Shown piece after piece: positions 38,761 through 47,783 of a DNA stretch of 64,000 nt. How positions within the stretch are numbered: the first letter of the stretch is position 1; each line of letters begins with the position of its first letter. This DNA comes from Iningainema tapete BLCC-T55 (GTDB lineage Bacteria > Cyanobacteriota > Cyanobacteriia > Cyanobacteriales > Nostocaceae), in NCBI RefSeq assembly GCF_014698965.1, contig NZ_JACXAE010000039.1, positions 1 through 64,000 of the forward strand. The letters are read 5' to 3'. The position numbers and the translations under genes are program-made. The notes under the pieces are model-generated. The model was given only the letters and a program-made list of their open reading frames with translations, had not been told where the DNA came from and ran no database searches.

Positions 38761-40439
38761 AGTGGTGAAACCTCTACTTCCAACTTAGCTAAATGATCCA
38801 GCGCCACTCGGCGAATGAGACTGTGCAATCGATAAAGAACTTTATGCTTAGTATATTCCTCTTCTAACAAAAACCGACGTTGTAAGGATTGAAAGGCAGA
38901 AACTTGGGCTTCATCAGGATACTCTGCAATCATCAGTAACCAAGCGGAGCGTTCTACAGCACGTCTATACACGGCTCCTTGGCAAAGCATTAAACAAGCT
39001 AAGGGTTCTGTTTGATACAATCGAGTAAAAGTTTGGTCTATCCGCTTTTTTACCAAATCAGCTAAACCAATACTATAGCGGTCAAGTCTGGGTTTGTCCT
39101 GTCGAGATTTTTCTTCTGGAGCATTTTTCCAAGACTCTACGGTAGTGATTTCATCACCGTAATCATACCAATAAGCTTGAACATCTCCATTATATGGTGG
39201 CATACGAATTTCACCAGCAACGACTCTTAATGCCAAAGGATGCCCTTCGTAGACATGAATAATCCGTTTAAGGTTTTGCAAATCTACATCTGACTGTATC
39301 CGCACATCCCAACTCTCAAATAGTTTTAGGGCTTCAGATTCCTCCAATCCTTTGAGTCTTTCTACATGCACTCGTGACGGGTATCGCCCTTGTGCAATTA
39401 TTGGTGGTTGGTCTTGAGAAGTCAAGATGATCCGACTGGGCATTTCAGCTTTAACCATCTGCTCAAAGAATTGGGCAAAGATTGGCTCGATAAACTGATG
39501 CCCACCTTCGCCATCTGGTTCTAAAACTTCCTCAACCATATCTAGTATGAGCAGACAGGGATGCGATCGCAACTTCGCCACCATAGCCACCAACAATTCA
39601 GAGTCTTTTTGCAACTCGAACTGTGGTACTTGTCCCAAAAGCTGGCGTGCTACTGCCAAAAAATTGGATGATTCTCGCTCAAGGATTACAGTGTATATTT
39701 CTGGAAAGCTGATAGCAACTGCTGGTTCCAACATTAGGCGCATTGCCAGAGATGTTTTGCCAATTCCTGTAATCCCAACAATTGATAAAACTCGGCAGTC
39801 TTGTTGCAACCGATGTTCTAACTCGGTAATTAGCTGTGTGCGTCCTACCCATCTAATTGCATGATCTTCCAAAACCAGTTCTTGAGTAATTGGCAATGGG
39901 GAACAAGAGGGAGTAAGCGTTTGATTAGACTCCGATTTTTGTAGCCATTCATCAAATGAACAATTGAGTAACAATTCGCACAATCCGTTAATTAACCAAT
40001 GCTCACAGGAGTTTCGATGCTCCGACGCGAAAAAACTTCTGATCGTTTGAGCTCGAGGTGACTCGGAATCATTGAGATGTTTTACCCAAGCGACAGAGAA
40101 ATCTCCCCAAGCGATTTGGTTGTCTACTGTAAATTGTTCATTGAACTTGTCTTTAAGATTTTGCTTTAAAGTGTTTGGTACTGATTTTTGGCTGTAATCT
40201 CGATAAGGGCGATTGAGTAATAGCTGGCAAACACCGTTAATTATCCAATGTTCACAGGTGCTTTGTGTGTGGCAGTACAAAATGTTCTGAATTTCTATCT
40301 CTGTTGGAGGTGTGCCGAGAGTATCACTTGAGTAGCGCCACTTTTGCAAAAAATCTTCTGTTGACTTGAAGCGTTGCCCAAACGCCGACTTGAGCTTGCG
40401 CCGCAAAGCTGGAGTCACAGGAACAAGGCGATGTTTCAT
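38757..40439 (-). CDS. NB-ARC STAND NTPase with duplicated N-terminal module
   Basis: 560 residues. Residues 1-85 and 86-168 are two copies of one helical module (CEHWIINGVCQLLLN at 62-76, CEHWLINGLCELLLN at 145-159). The NB-ARC core follows: VGRTQLITEL, Walker A GITGIGKTS (222-230), Walker B CLLILDMVEEVL, sensor RIILTSQD and the GHPLALRVVAGEI motif, then a winged-helix region. STAND NTPases oligomerise on signal binding and are common in multicellular cyanobacteria as immune or apoptosis-like receptors. No catalytic effector domain is apparent, so the N-terminal modules probably recruit one. The sensor TPR protein is the next gene (4-bp overlap). Confidence 0.87.
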
Positions 40440-40628
40440 TTTTGATGTGGCATTGATGTTTTATTCATCTTAGTCAAGAAAGTGATTTTTTGGGTGATGA
40501 AATTTATGGTGCAAAATTTGGGTTTCTAAATTGCTCTCAAATTGCTTTCAAAAAATCCTTGATTACCATTGCGTTGAGCTTAGATAGGGAATAGGTTTGA
40601 TGCAGAACAAAATATGAGGAGTGAATTC

Positions 40629-41222
40629 ATGAAGAGAGTAACGCTATTAAGCTTGAGTATGGGTTTAACAGTTCTGAGTGTCGGCTTGTTGACTAAGATT
40701 CAATATACGTCAGCTCAGCCAGCATCTGTTTTTCAACCAATTCTGAGTGATATTCGTAACCAGTTGCCAAAAGGGACAGAAATACGGTTGCCTTCTACTC
40801 TTCCTACTTTTAATCGTTCGCTGCTTTTCAAAGCATTTTCTGATATTCCTGTTGATGGCAACATTTATCCCTATATTAGTTCTAATAATGAAGCCATTAC
40901 AGTTAATTTTGCTGTGTCACCGAACTGTGCTTCTGCTGCTAAACCTGATGGTTGTTCTTTTGGCGGTATTGGTGTCTTTAAAGATCGCGAGCCAAAATTT
41001 TGGCCTCCAAAAGGGGAGAATATCACACCAGTAGATTTGGGCAATGGGATTAGTGGTTATTACTTAACTCGAGGTAGCGGTTACAATACTCTAAGATACG
41101 TTTTCTGGAAACAAAATGGACTGACTTTTGCTTTAGGATCTGCAGCTTTCGCATTGTCTCAGCAGCAAATTATTGACACTGCTATTTCAGCAGTAAATGA
41201 ACCTCCCATTACTAGCAATTGA
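40629..41222 (+). CDS. Exported protein of unknown function
   Basis: 197 residues from ATG 40629, with GGAG seven bases upstream; an ATG at 40614 would place that site inside the gene. A signal peptide (RVTLLSLSMGLTVLSVGLL, then SAQPASV) is clear. The mature part is beta-rich, with CASAAKPDGCSF suggesting a disulfide and VDLGNGISGYYLTRGSGYNTLRYVFWKQNGLTFAL at the end. I do not recognise the family. The stop codon overlaps a GAGACGCGC hairpin that probably terminates transcription. Confidence 0.8.
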   Translation: MKRVTLLSLSMGLTVLSVGLLTKIQYTSAQPASVFQPILSDIRNQLPKGTEIRLPSTLPTFNRSLLFKAFSDIPVDGNIYPYISSNNEAITVNFAVSPNCASAAKPDGCSFGGIGVFKDREPKFWPPKGENITPVDLGNGISGYYLTRGSGYNTLRYVFWKQNGLTFALGSAAFALSQQQIIDTAISAVNEPPITSN

Positions 41223-41242
41223 GACGCGCTATGGCGCGTCTC
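41221..41242 (+). terminator. Hairpin of the GTAGAGACG repeat group
   Basis: GAGACGCGC (41221-41229) and GCGCGTCTC (41234-41242) form a nine-base stem with a 4-nt loop, followed after seven bases by a short T-run (GTTTTTC). It overlaps the stop codon of the preceding gene. Confidence 0.65.
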
Positions 41243-41264
41243 TACATTGTTTTTCACATCCATA

Positions 41265-43973
41265 TTATTGCCGGATTGACATTAATCTACGTCTGGCAAT
41301 AAATATTAAAGCGATCACTACCATAGCCATGAGCATCCATTCTTCGGGTTCGGGAGTAGCGGAAACAGTGAAAGGATTGGATGGCTGAGTTAATTGCTCT
41401 TGACCTGATTCTACTTCACGCTCGAAACGATCGCTCTTGGCTTCGGCTCGTTTGAGGGCTTCTTTTTGGCGATCGTTTACTAGTACAATCATAGAAGAAT
41501 AAGGTGTGACAATCTTAAACTTTTTGGCGATCGCATGAATGGCATCAAGATCCTTCAATTGCTTTGCCTTCTTCTCTTGTGACAACCCTACTACCAACTG
41601 TCGCGCCGCTAGTTGCTCAAAATCTTTCTTCGTCGTAGCCACCGACTCTACCTTGGATTTATTCCAAGCGTACCCATCCACTACACTTACTGTAGATGAG
41701 CCTAACCGTGCTTGGGTTCCTATTCTTTGCAACACCTCAGCAACTTGTGTAGCAACTCCACCCCCGCTATCTTGAATTACTGCCAAAGTCGCATCATCAT
41801 ACGCTGGAGGAAGTTTGCCTAAATGTACCATCCACAATGGTGCAGGCATGTTGAGAACATTTTTACTATCTTGAGATAATTCATAACTACCTTCATCTGT
41901 GACCATCAAGATAGCGTCATAATTGGTATTGCCACGCAACTGCAAAAACTGCTGCATCATTTGTTGCAATTGAATGCTACCATAAAAAGTCAGTTTTGTC
42001 AAGCGCTGTAGATCGTCAATCCTTTGAGGTACACCTTGAGAAGTTGTAATATACACATCAGCATCGTTACTGGTTGCTTTTAACGAGGCAAAGGTTTGGG
42101 ATAACTCTTGAGTATGCTTGCCCATACTACGAGAAGTATCGACAACAATTGCCAACCGCTTTCCTTTTAAAGTGCTGTAATCACCAGCAGTAAGTGGCTG
42201 GGCAGAAATGCGGTAGCCTTCAGGAAAGTTCACTTCATGGGAAGCTGGTTGTAATTTGGCAGCGCTAATGAAAGGTTCTAACCAGTCATTTGGTGAAGAA
42301 ACAGTTTTGCCGTTGCGGATATATTTAGTATGGTTAGTCCAAAAGATATTGCGTTTCTCTCCTAGCTGAGGCATTGCCCAGCCATTTTGTTGTTGCATCA
42401 CTTTGTAAGTTAGCCACAGATGCAACAATTCGGGTTTTCCTGATAGTGTTTTGGGGGGAATGGGAAATGCTCTGAGACGGTAGTGACGGGTTCCGACTTG
42501 CTCTAGCAAAGCCGGATCGACACGTCGTTGCACTTCTTGATTATAAACTTGTTGGGCTGCACCTCGTGGCGAAACGGCAAAAGGGAAGCGATCGCTTAAC
42601 TTATCGCTGTTACCCAACCACAATCCAGTAATCACAGCACTTTCTGGCAAAGAAAACGAGTAAAATACTTCTTGTTGTTCGGGCGTTTGGTTCTCATACA
42701 CCTCGTAAAGTTCCACATCAGCCCAATCACCATTTTCCTTCACTGTAACTTGTTGCTTTGCCAACCAAACTTTTTCTTGATTAATATTGAGTAATCCCGC
42801 CTTTGCTTCGTCTCTGTTAAAAGTAGATTGCAAAGCGTGGTTAATTGCTTGTCTTTCGGCTCTTTGAATGGGTGTATCAAAAAACTCCGCATACAGCTTA
42901 GAAGCCTTGTCTGCATCCGACGGCAATCCTTGATACAAAAACGGCGACATTAGAGAATTGTAAATTGTTTGTAATCTTTGAGCTACTCCATTTGGTAAAC
43001 CCAGGAAGTCATGATACAAGTGCTGGATATGGTTGTTTTCTTGGTTAGAACTCAGGTAGCGGTAAGAAGACAAATAAGCATTAACCAAACCAGCTTTAAT
43101 CGTATCTGATTTAGCTAAGAGTGCTTGCTTACTACTATCTGTGGTAGGAGGATTCTGGAATAGATTGAATGCTGCTACTTGAGGCTGTTGTTGTAATGCG
43201 AAGAGAATCAGCAACCAAGCAGTAACCACCCCTAATGATACTCCCCAAGTGCGTTTGCGACCATATTGAGATGCAAACGCTTGTAATATCTCACGTCCAG
43301 ATAAAATGTAGAGGCTGGCAAGTGCCGAAGGCATGGCAACGAATAAGGTAGACGTAATACCCACCAAGATAAAAAAGATGAATACCCACCAGATAATGGC
43401 ATAGGGGGCATATGTTATGGTGTGGATGAAAATGCTTACCCAGTTGAATGAGAAAAACTCACGGATAATAGCTACTGCTGTTGGTATGGCATAAAACATT
43501 AGCACAGCACCAACATATAAACCAATGAGTACCATTAAGCTGTGGGCAAAAGCTTGAGTCCAAGCTAAGATACGATTTCTGTTAGCATAGCCAGATGATA
43601 AGTTGAGAAAAAATGCTCCGATACAAAGGCACAGAGTACCGAGAACCCAACCACTGGCTGGGGGAACTTCTCGAAATAGGAACAAGCGCATCAGGCATAA
43701 AGCAAACAGTGGTGCTTCTACGCCATAAAATAGACGCATTAAATTTACAGGTTGTTGGCTAAAATGCCGCACTCCCACTATCGTGCAGATAGTAGGTACT
43801 GTGATTAGCGCTACAAGACTGACGAAAAATTCCAGTGGAATCAAACCTTCAAATGTGGCGATAATGATTACGGGTGCAATCCAGGGTAAGATGCCGACAT
43901 ACACCACCGACAAAAAGGCAAGATTCCAAATCCAAAAGATAGCGTGAAAAAGAGTATGTAAAAACCACTTCAT
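41265..43973 (-). CDS. PEP-CTERM integral membrane protein with VIT/vWA-like region (TIGR02921-type)
   Basis: 902 residues. About eight TM helices fill the first 260 residues (starting FHAIFWIWNLAFLSVVYVGIL). A long soluble part follows with a VIT-like segment (VTVKENGDWADVELYEVYEN, FYSFSLPESAVITGLWL) and a vWA-like domain carrying a MIDAS-type DTSRS near residue 610. A PEP-CTERM signal (SATPEPEEWMLMAMVVIALIFIARRR) is at the C-terminus. The combination matches the PEP-CTERM family integral membrane protein that accompanies a cyanobacterial exosortase. The gene starts by 4-bp overlap with that exosortase gene. It is presumably a dedicated partner or substrate of the sorting enzyme. Confidence 0.85.
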   Translation of the reverse strand: MKWFLHTLFHAIFWIWNLAFLSVVYVGILPWIAPVIIIATFEGLIPLEFFVSLVALITVPTICTIVGVRHFSQQPVNLMRLFYGVEAPLFALCLMRLFLFREVPPASGWVLGTLCLCIGAFFLNLSSGYANRNRILAWTQAFAHSLMVLIGLYVGAVLMFYAIPTAVAIIREFFSFNWVSIFIHTITYAPYAIIWWVFIFFILVGITSTLFVAMPSALASLYILSGREILQAFASQYGRKRTWGVSLGVVTAWLLILFALQQQPQVAAFNLFQNPPTTDSSKQALLAKSDTIKAGLVNAYLSSYRYLSSNQENNHIQHLYHDFLGLPNGVAQRLQTIYNSLMSPFLYQGLPSDADKASKLYAEFFDTPIQRAERQAINHALQSTFNRDEAKAGLLNINQEKVWLAKQQVTVKENGDWADVELYEVYENQTPEQQEVFYSFSLPESAVITGLWLGNSDKLSDRFPFAVSPRGAAQQVYNQEVQRRVDPALLEQVGTRHYRLRAFPIPPKTLSGKPELLHLWLTYKVMQQQNGWAMPQLGEKRNIFWTNHTKYIRNGKTVSSPNDWLEPFISAAKLQPASHEVNFPEGYRISAQPLTAGDYSTLKGKRLAIVVDTSRSMGKHTQELSQTFASLKATSNDADVYITTSQGVPQRIDDLQRLTKLTFYGSIQLQQMMQQFLQLRGNTNYDAILMVTDEGSYELSQDSKNVLNMPAPLWMVHLGKLPPAYDDATLAVIQDSGGGVATQVAEVLQRIGTQARLGSSTVSVVDGYAWNKSKVESVATTKKDFEQLAARQLVVGLSQEKKAKQLKDLDAIHAIAKKFKIVTPYSSMIVLVNDRQKEALKRAEAKSDRFEREVESGQEQLTQPSNPFTVSATPEPEEWMLMAMVVIALIFIARRRLMSIRQ

Positions 43974-45505
43974 AGTTTATTGGGATTAAGGGTATGAGCG
44001 ATCGTCTTGTGAATATTGGTAACGAAAGCTTGAATTTCTGAATCTTCTGGGCTAGAGGTACGATCAAATAAGATGGAAATCATCAACCAAGGCTTTTGGC
44101 GGTGGATAACGTATTCCCAAATCCGAGCTAAGAAATCATCAGTGGTAGATTGCGGTGATTGAAACCAGTAGGTAGCGGAAAGTTTGCCATTTTGTAGAGA
44201 TAACCACCGCGCCATAATATCTGGTGTTAGCTGTTTTCTCTCCATTGTGTCTACTTTCATCCCACTGCCGACAAAACACAATTCTGGCGGATGGAAGGCT
44301 TGCCAAGAGGTACTGCCTACTAGCAACATGGAACCAGTAAGTTGTCCTGAAACGAAGCGTTGCTTCTGTGCGATTGTATTAGGCTTTTTTTGAAAAAAAC
44401 TTTGTTCAACTGCTGTTAATGGCAGTTGCTCGGAGATGATTTGTTTGGGTAAATTTAGGGAAGCAATAGTAAGTTCTATTTGTTTTGGGTGTAGTTGCCC
44501 AATCAGTGCTAGTGCAATTACGGTTGTCAGCAGTGTTGCTCGTGCCGATTTCCTTATGCCTGGGAATGCGGGTTGACTTTCCACTTTTATTAGTATTTCT
44601 TCCCTTCTGCCCTCTGCCCTCTGCCCTCTGCCTTTCTTTGTAAATCCATCCTGATAACGTGGTACAGTTTGCAGGAGCTTCCATGTTAAAGCACAGGATA
44701 CAACCCAACCGATTAAACCAAGAGGTACATGTAGTACCTGCGCGATTGTTGGTTGATGCCAAATTTGGGTAATTACGACTAATAGCAGCACTCGCAGCAT
44801 GTTGGCGCTCACTAGAGAAAACAGATTTGCACAACATACTAACCACCAGCGTATACCTAGTTGACGACGTTCTAGCCAAGTAGCGGCAAGTAAGAATAGC
44901 ATCCCTGTCCATAGGCTTTTTAACCCGCTACATGGTATATCTACATGAGCAATGCCATTTTCTAAAACGATGATGTCTTGTGAGGAAATGGCAGTGACTT
45001 GAAAAGGGGTTAGTAATTGTTCTACAATATGTGCTGTTAGTATGCGTACAGGGAAGCCAAGTCCAGTCTCGAATTGAGCGCTAAAAGGGAGAAAACAAGC
45101 GATCGCAATTGCTACTGGTAAACCTTTACGCCATAATATAGGTGAGAAAAACAACCCGCACAAACCATAGGTTGAGAGTGCAAACAAAATTACTTCTATT
45201 TGTTTGATGTCGAGTAGCCATCTTGAGGCGATCGCACTAACAGCCACTCCAAGCATTAGTAAAAGTGGATACGGTTGCAGCGTGAGTGGAGTGATTTGCA
45301 AGTGATGGCGATATCGTATAGTTTGCACTAGCAAAAACGAAATGGCAAGAGCGATCGCCACTAAATTGAAACTAGATGCTTGCCGGAAAGACTGTAAAAG
45401 CCATTGAATCGAAGATATATGAACAAAAATCCAGGCTATTAAAAGCACAAACACGCTAAAAAACTCTTGACGAAAGGAGTTTTTTAACCAACTGTCTCTT
45501 AACAT
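43970..45505 (-). CDS. Exosortase (XrtO-like) with C-terminal EpsI/DUF3485-like domain
   Basis: 511 residues. The N-terminal 270 residues are a polytopic exosortase core with Cys192 (DIPCSGLKSLW), Arg238 (SANMLRVLL) and His259 (VLHVPLGLIG), the catalytic triad expected for this transpeptidase-like family that removes PEP-CTERM signals at the membrane. After a low-complexity linker, the C-terminal part (about 340-511; FHPPELCFVGSGMKV) resembles EpsI/DUF3485, a domain often fused to exosortases. The adjacent TIGR02921-type gene favours exosortase O, an assignment from memory. The linker contains a GCAGAGG heptamer repeat inserted in frame. Predicted substrates in the window are its neighbour and the NHL protein. 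Confidence 0.88.
   Translation of the reverse strand: MLRDSWLKNSFRQEFFSVFVLLIAWIFVHISSIQWLLQSFRQASSFNLVAIALAISFLLVQTIRYRHHLQITPLTLQPYPLLLMLGVAVSAIASRWLLDIKQIEVILFALSTYGLCGLFFSPILWRKGLPVAIAIACFLPFSAQFETGLGFPVRILTAHIVEQLLTPFQVTAISSQDIIVLENGIAHVDIPCSGLKSLWTGMLFLLAATWLERRQLGIRWWLVCCANLFSLVSANMLRVLLLVVITQIWHQPTIAQVLHVPLGLIGWVVSCALTWKLLQTVPRYQDGFTKKGRGQRAEGRREEILIKVESQPAFPGIRKSARATLLTTVIALALIGQLHPKQIELTIASLNLPKQIISEQLPLTAVEQSFFQKKPNTIAQKQRFVSGQLTGSMLLVGSTSWQAFHPPELCFVGSGMKVDTMERKQLTPDIMARWLSLQNGKLSATYWFQSPQSTTDDFLARIWEYVIHRQKPWLMISILFDRTSSPEDSEIQAFVTNIHKTIAHTLNPNKL
44607..44634. repeat. In-frame heptamer repeat inside the exosortase gene
   Basis: Four tandem CTGCCCT units (the last CTGCCTT) on the plus strand encode the basic KKGRGQRAEGRREE stretch between the two exosortase domains. 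Heptamer repeats of this kind are normally intergenic in filamentous cyanobacteria. Three or six units change the length by whole codons, so expansions in steps of 21 bp are tolerated. Confidence 0.75.
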
Positions 45506-45701
45506 AATGTCTCCGAGCGGCTGTATTGCGTCTGTATTACAGTTATAACTTAAAATTTTTCGTTGACAGGGTGATTGCCTAAACTTGTTGTAATCTTTAC
45601 TAACTCCGTTGAGCCAGATGTGATGTTATCATTTCCACTGCATGTGTATATTAAAAAACTGTAGACATCACATCTCTACGCCAAAAACTCAATAGCTATT
45701 T

Positions 45702-46760
45702 ATGCCTACTGCCACTTGGAATCGTCACCACGTTCTTTCTCTTGCTGACTTCACTGCTGCTGAATACGATGTTGTGTTACAAACTGCAGCCAGTTTTCAG
45801 GAGGTACTCTCACGGCGGACAAAAAAAGTACCAACTTTACAAGGACAAGTGGTGGCAAACTTATTTTTTGAGCCATCCACTCGCACTCGGAGCAGTTTTG
45901 AACTAGCGGCAAAGCGTTTGTCAGCAGATACGTTGAACTTTGCCTCAGCAAGTTCTTCGATGACAAAAGGAGAAACTATTTTAGATACGGCGAAAACTTA
46001 TTTGGCGATGGGAACTGATATTATGGTTGTGCGTCATCGTGAAGCAGGAGTACCTGATGCGATCGCTCAAGAAATGGAACGTCTGGGTGTTAGAGTCGGA
46101 GTCCTCAATGCTGGTGATGGTCAACATGAACATCCTTCCCAAGCACTACTAGACTTATTTACTATTTGTACACTACTTGAGCCAAACAATCCCCACATTG
46201 AACTGTTAAAAGATAAAAAAATCGCTATTGTTGGGGATATTCTACACTCGCGAGTAGCACGGTCTAATATCTGGAGTTTAACAGCAACTGGTGCCGAAGT
46301 GCATCTAGCCGCACCACCCACCCTTTTACCCAAGTTATTTGCCGATTATGTCAGCGATGATGGGGTAGAGACGTTCCGGCGGAACGTCTGTACAGAAGAT
46401 GGGAAGATAGAAAAAGAATCCAAAATCCAAAATCGTAAATTGTTTCTCCATTGGGAATTAGAACCTGCTTTGCAAGATGCTGATTTTGTGATGACATTGC
46501 GCTTGCAAAAAGAACGCATGACTGCTCATTTATTACCTTCATTGCGAGAATACCATCAGAGGTTTGGAATTACACGCTCTCAGTTGCAATTGTGTAAGCC
46601 AAATGTTAAAGTTTTACACCCAGGACCAGTAAACCGTGGCGTTGAAATTAGCTCTGAATTGATGGACGATCCAGAATTTAGTTTGATTCAAACCCAAGTT
46701 ACCAGCGGTGTTGCCGTGCGGATGGCGCTATTGTACTTAATGGGTAGCGGTAAGGTTTAG
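45702..46760 (+). CDS. pyrB: Aspartate carbamoyltransferase catalytic subunit
   Basis: 352 residues. The enzyme condenses carbamoyl phosphate and aspartate in pyrimidine synthesis. Carbamoyl-phosphate binding residues are in [13 protein letters not shown] (55-67), the loop SSSMTKGET follows, and [20 protein letters not shown] and [11 protein letters not shown] are all conserved. Between LPKLFADYV and [12 protein letters not shown] the protein carries about 25 extra residues ([26 protein letters not shown]) encoded by a dispersed palindromic repeat and an ATCCAAA repeat. The insertion keeps the frame and falls on a surface segment, so activity is probably retained. No regulatory pyrI chain is nearby. 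Confidence 0.95.
   Translation: MPTATWNRHHVLSLADFTAAEYDVVLQTAASFQEVLSRRTKKVPTLQGQVVANLFFEPSTRTRSSFELAAKRLSADTLNFASASSSMTKGETILDTAKTYLAMGTDIMVVRHREAGVPDAIAQEMERLGVRVGVLNAGDGQHEHPSQALLDLFTICTLLEPNNPHIELLKDKKIAIVGDILHSRVARSNIWSLTATGAEVHLAAPPTLLPKLFADYVSDDGVETFRRNVCTEDGKIEKESKIQNRKLFLHWELEPALQDADFVMTLRLQKERMTAHLLPSLREYHQRFGITRSQLQLCKPNVKVLHPGPVNRGVEISSELMDDPEFSLIQTQVTSGVAVRMALLYLMGSGKV
46365..46393. repeat. Palindromic repeat inserted within pyrB
   Basis: GTAGAGACGTTCCG (46365-46378) and CGGAACGTCTGTAC (46380-46393) pair with one mismatch. This is the same repeat group as the intergenic palindromes at 27560, 41221 and 46769, here inside a coding sequence. A second repeat, AATCCAAAATCCAAAATC, follows about 45 bp downstream of it. 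Confidence 0.8.
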
Positions 46761-46768
46761 GAAATTCC

Positions 46769-46798
46769 TGTAGAGACGTTACATGTAACGTCTCTACA
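46769..46798. terminator. 30-bp perfect palindrome downstream of pyrB
   Basis: Arms TGTAGAGACGTTACA and TGTAACGTCTCTACA are exactly complementary. It starts nine bases after the pyrB stop and can fold as a terminator-like stem, though no T-run follows. It belongs to the GTAGAGACG repeat group. Confidence 0.65.
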
Positions 46799-46821
46799 AC
46801 ACAGCAGGCAGAATATTAGTG

Positions 46822-46849
46822 TTGACATTTATATTATTTCGGTTATTCT
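46822..46849 (+). promoter_or_regulatory. Sigma-70-type promoter giving a nearly leaderless arsR-clpN mRNA
   Basis: TTGACA (46822-46827) and TATTCT (46844-46849) are 16 bases apart. The ATG at 46856 is six bases after the -10 box, where transcription would be expected to begin, and no Shine-Dalgarno lies between them, so the message may be leaderless. Confidence 0.5.
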
Positions 46850-46855
46850 AGAAAT

Positions 46856-47722
46856 ATGGTTAATGAAGAAACGGCTCGGTATGCAGATATTTTTGCTGCA
46901 CTGGGTTCAGAGCCACGACTGGAAATTATGCGGCTGCTGTTTGCAGCTTATCCAGAAGGGATGACTGTGGGTGAAATTCAGGAAAAGCTGAAAATTCCGA
47001 ACTCAACTTTGTCGCACCATTTGGAGAAGCTGCGGATTGAGGGTTTGGTGAATTATCGAAAAGAGAAGCAATTTTTGTGGTACTCAGCAAATGCTGAGAC
47101 GATGGAGGATTTGCTTGCTTTTTTATCCACAGGGAAAACAAGACGCGATCGCCTGACTCGTGTCAACAACGAACACATCCCTGAACAGACAAACAATACA
47201 TTTACACAGGAAGGGTTTATGTTTGAAAAATTTTTTGAGTCTATCTTTGAAAAACTTTTTGGGTTTATGTCGGAGAAATTCAGCCTGAGGGGTTTTGAGA
47301 GATTTACGGAGAAAGCCATTATAGCCATCACCTTTGCCCAAGGCGAATCTCGCCGTTTGGGGCATAACTTTGTCGGAACAGAACAAATTTTGCTGGGATT
47401 GATTGGCGAAGGTAGTGGTATGGCATCTCAGTTTCTTACCTCTGTGGGGGTGAACTTGGAAAATGCTCAGATTGAGGTAGAAAAAGTTATTGGCAGAGGT
47501 ATGGGATATACAGCTAGAGATATTCCTTTTACACCCAGAGCAAAGCAGGTACTAGAACTATCAGTAGAAGAGTCTCGACAGCTTGGGCATGACTACATTA
47601 ACACAGAGCATCTACTGTTAGGTATCCTCCGTGAAGGAGGGGGAGCAGCAATTAGAGTTCTGCAAAATCTTGGGGTAGATGTGGTTGCTTTGGAACAACG
47701 AATGCGAAGATCTCTGACTTAA
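46856..47722 (+). CDS. ArsR-type winged-helix domain fused to a Clp N-terminal domain
   Basis: 288 residues. Residues 7-85 are an ArsR/SmtB-like winged helix ([17 protein letters not shown], then [33 protein letters not shown]) without the CxC metal site of classical sensors. A linker (95-145) has two amphipathic FEK/F-rich helices. Residues 147-287 are a complete double Clp-N repeat (FERFTEKAI...[21 protein letters not shown], then [38 protein letters not shown]) as in ClpC, with no AAA+ module. Clp-N domains bind adaptors and substrates. A transcription factor that senses, or is delivered to, the ClpC machinery is an attractive inference. An internal ATG with a strong ribosome binding site could also yield Clp-N alone. 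Confidence 0.88.
   Translation: MVNEETARYADIFAALGSEPRLEIMRLLFAAYPEGMTVGEIQEKLKIPNSTLSHHLEKLRIEGLVNYRKEKQFLWYSANAETMEDLLAFLSTGKTRRDRLTRVNNEHIPEQTNNTFTQEGFMFEKFFESIFEKLFGFMSEKFSLRGFERFTEKAIIAITFAQGESRRLGHNFVGTEQILLGLIGEGSGMASQFLTSVGVNLENAQIEVEKVIGRGMGYTARDIPFTPRAKQVLELSVEESRQLGHDYINTEHLLLGILREGGGAAIRVLQNLGVDVVALEQRMRRSLT
47208..47221 (+). promoter_or_regulatory. Internal ribosome binding site and ATG inside arsR-clpN
   Basis: AGGAAGGG (47208-47215) precedes an in-frame ATG at 47219 with a proper spacer. Starting there gives a 167-residue protein ([12 protein letters not shown]...) consisting of the linker helices and the Clp-N domain, without the DNA-binding part. Confidence 0.5.
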
Positions 47723-47783
47723 TTAAAACGGTTAAACCCAAGATATTACGAGGTTAACCTAGTTTTCACGTTCATATTGTAGG

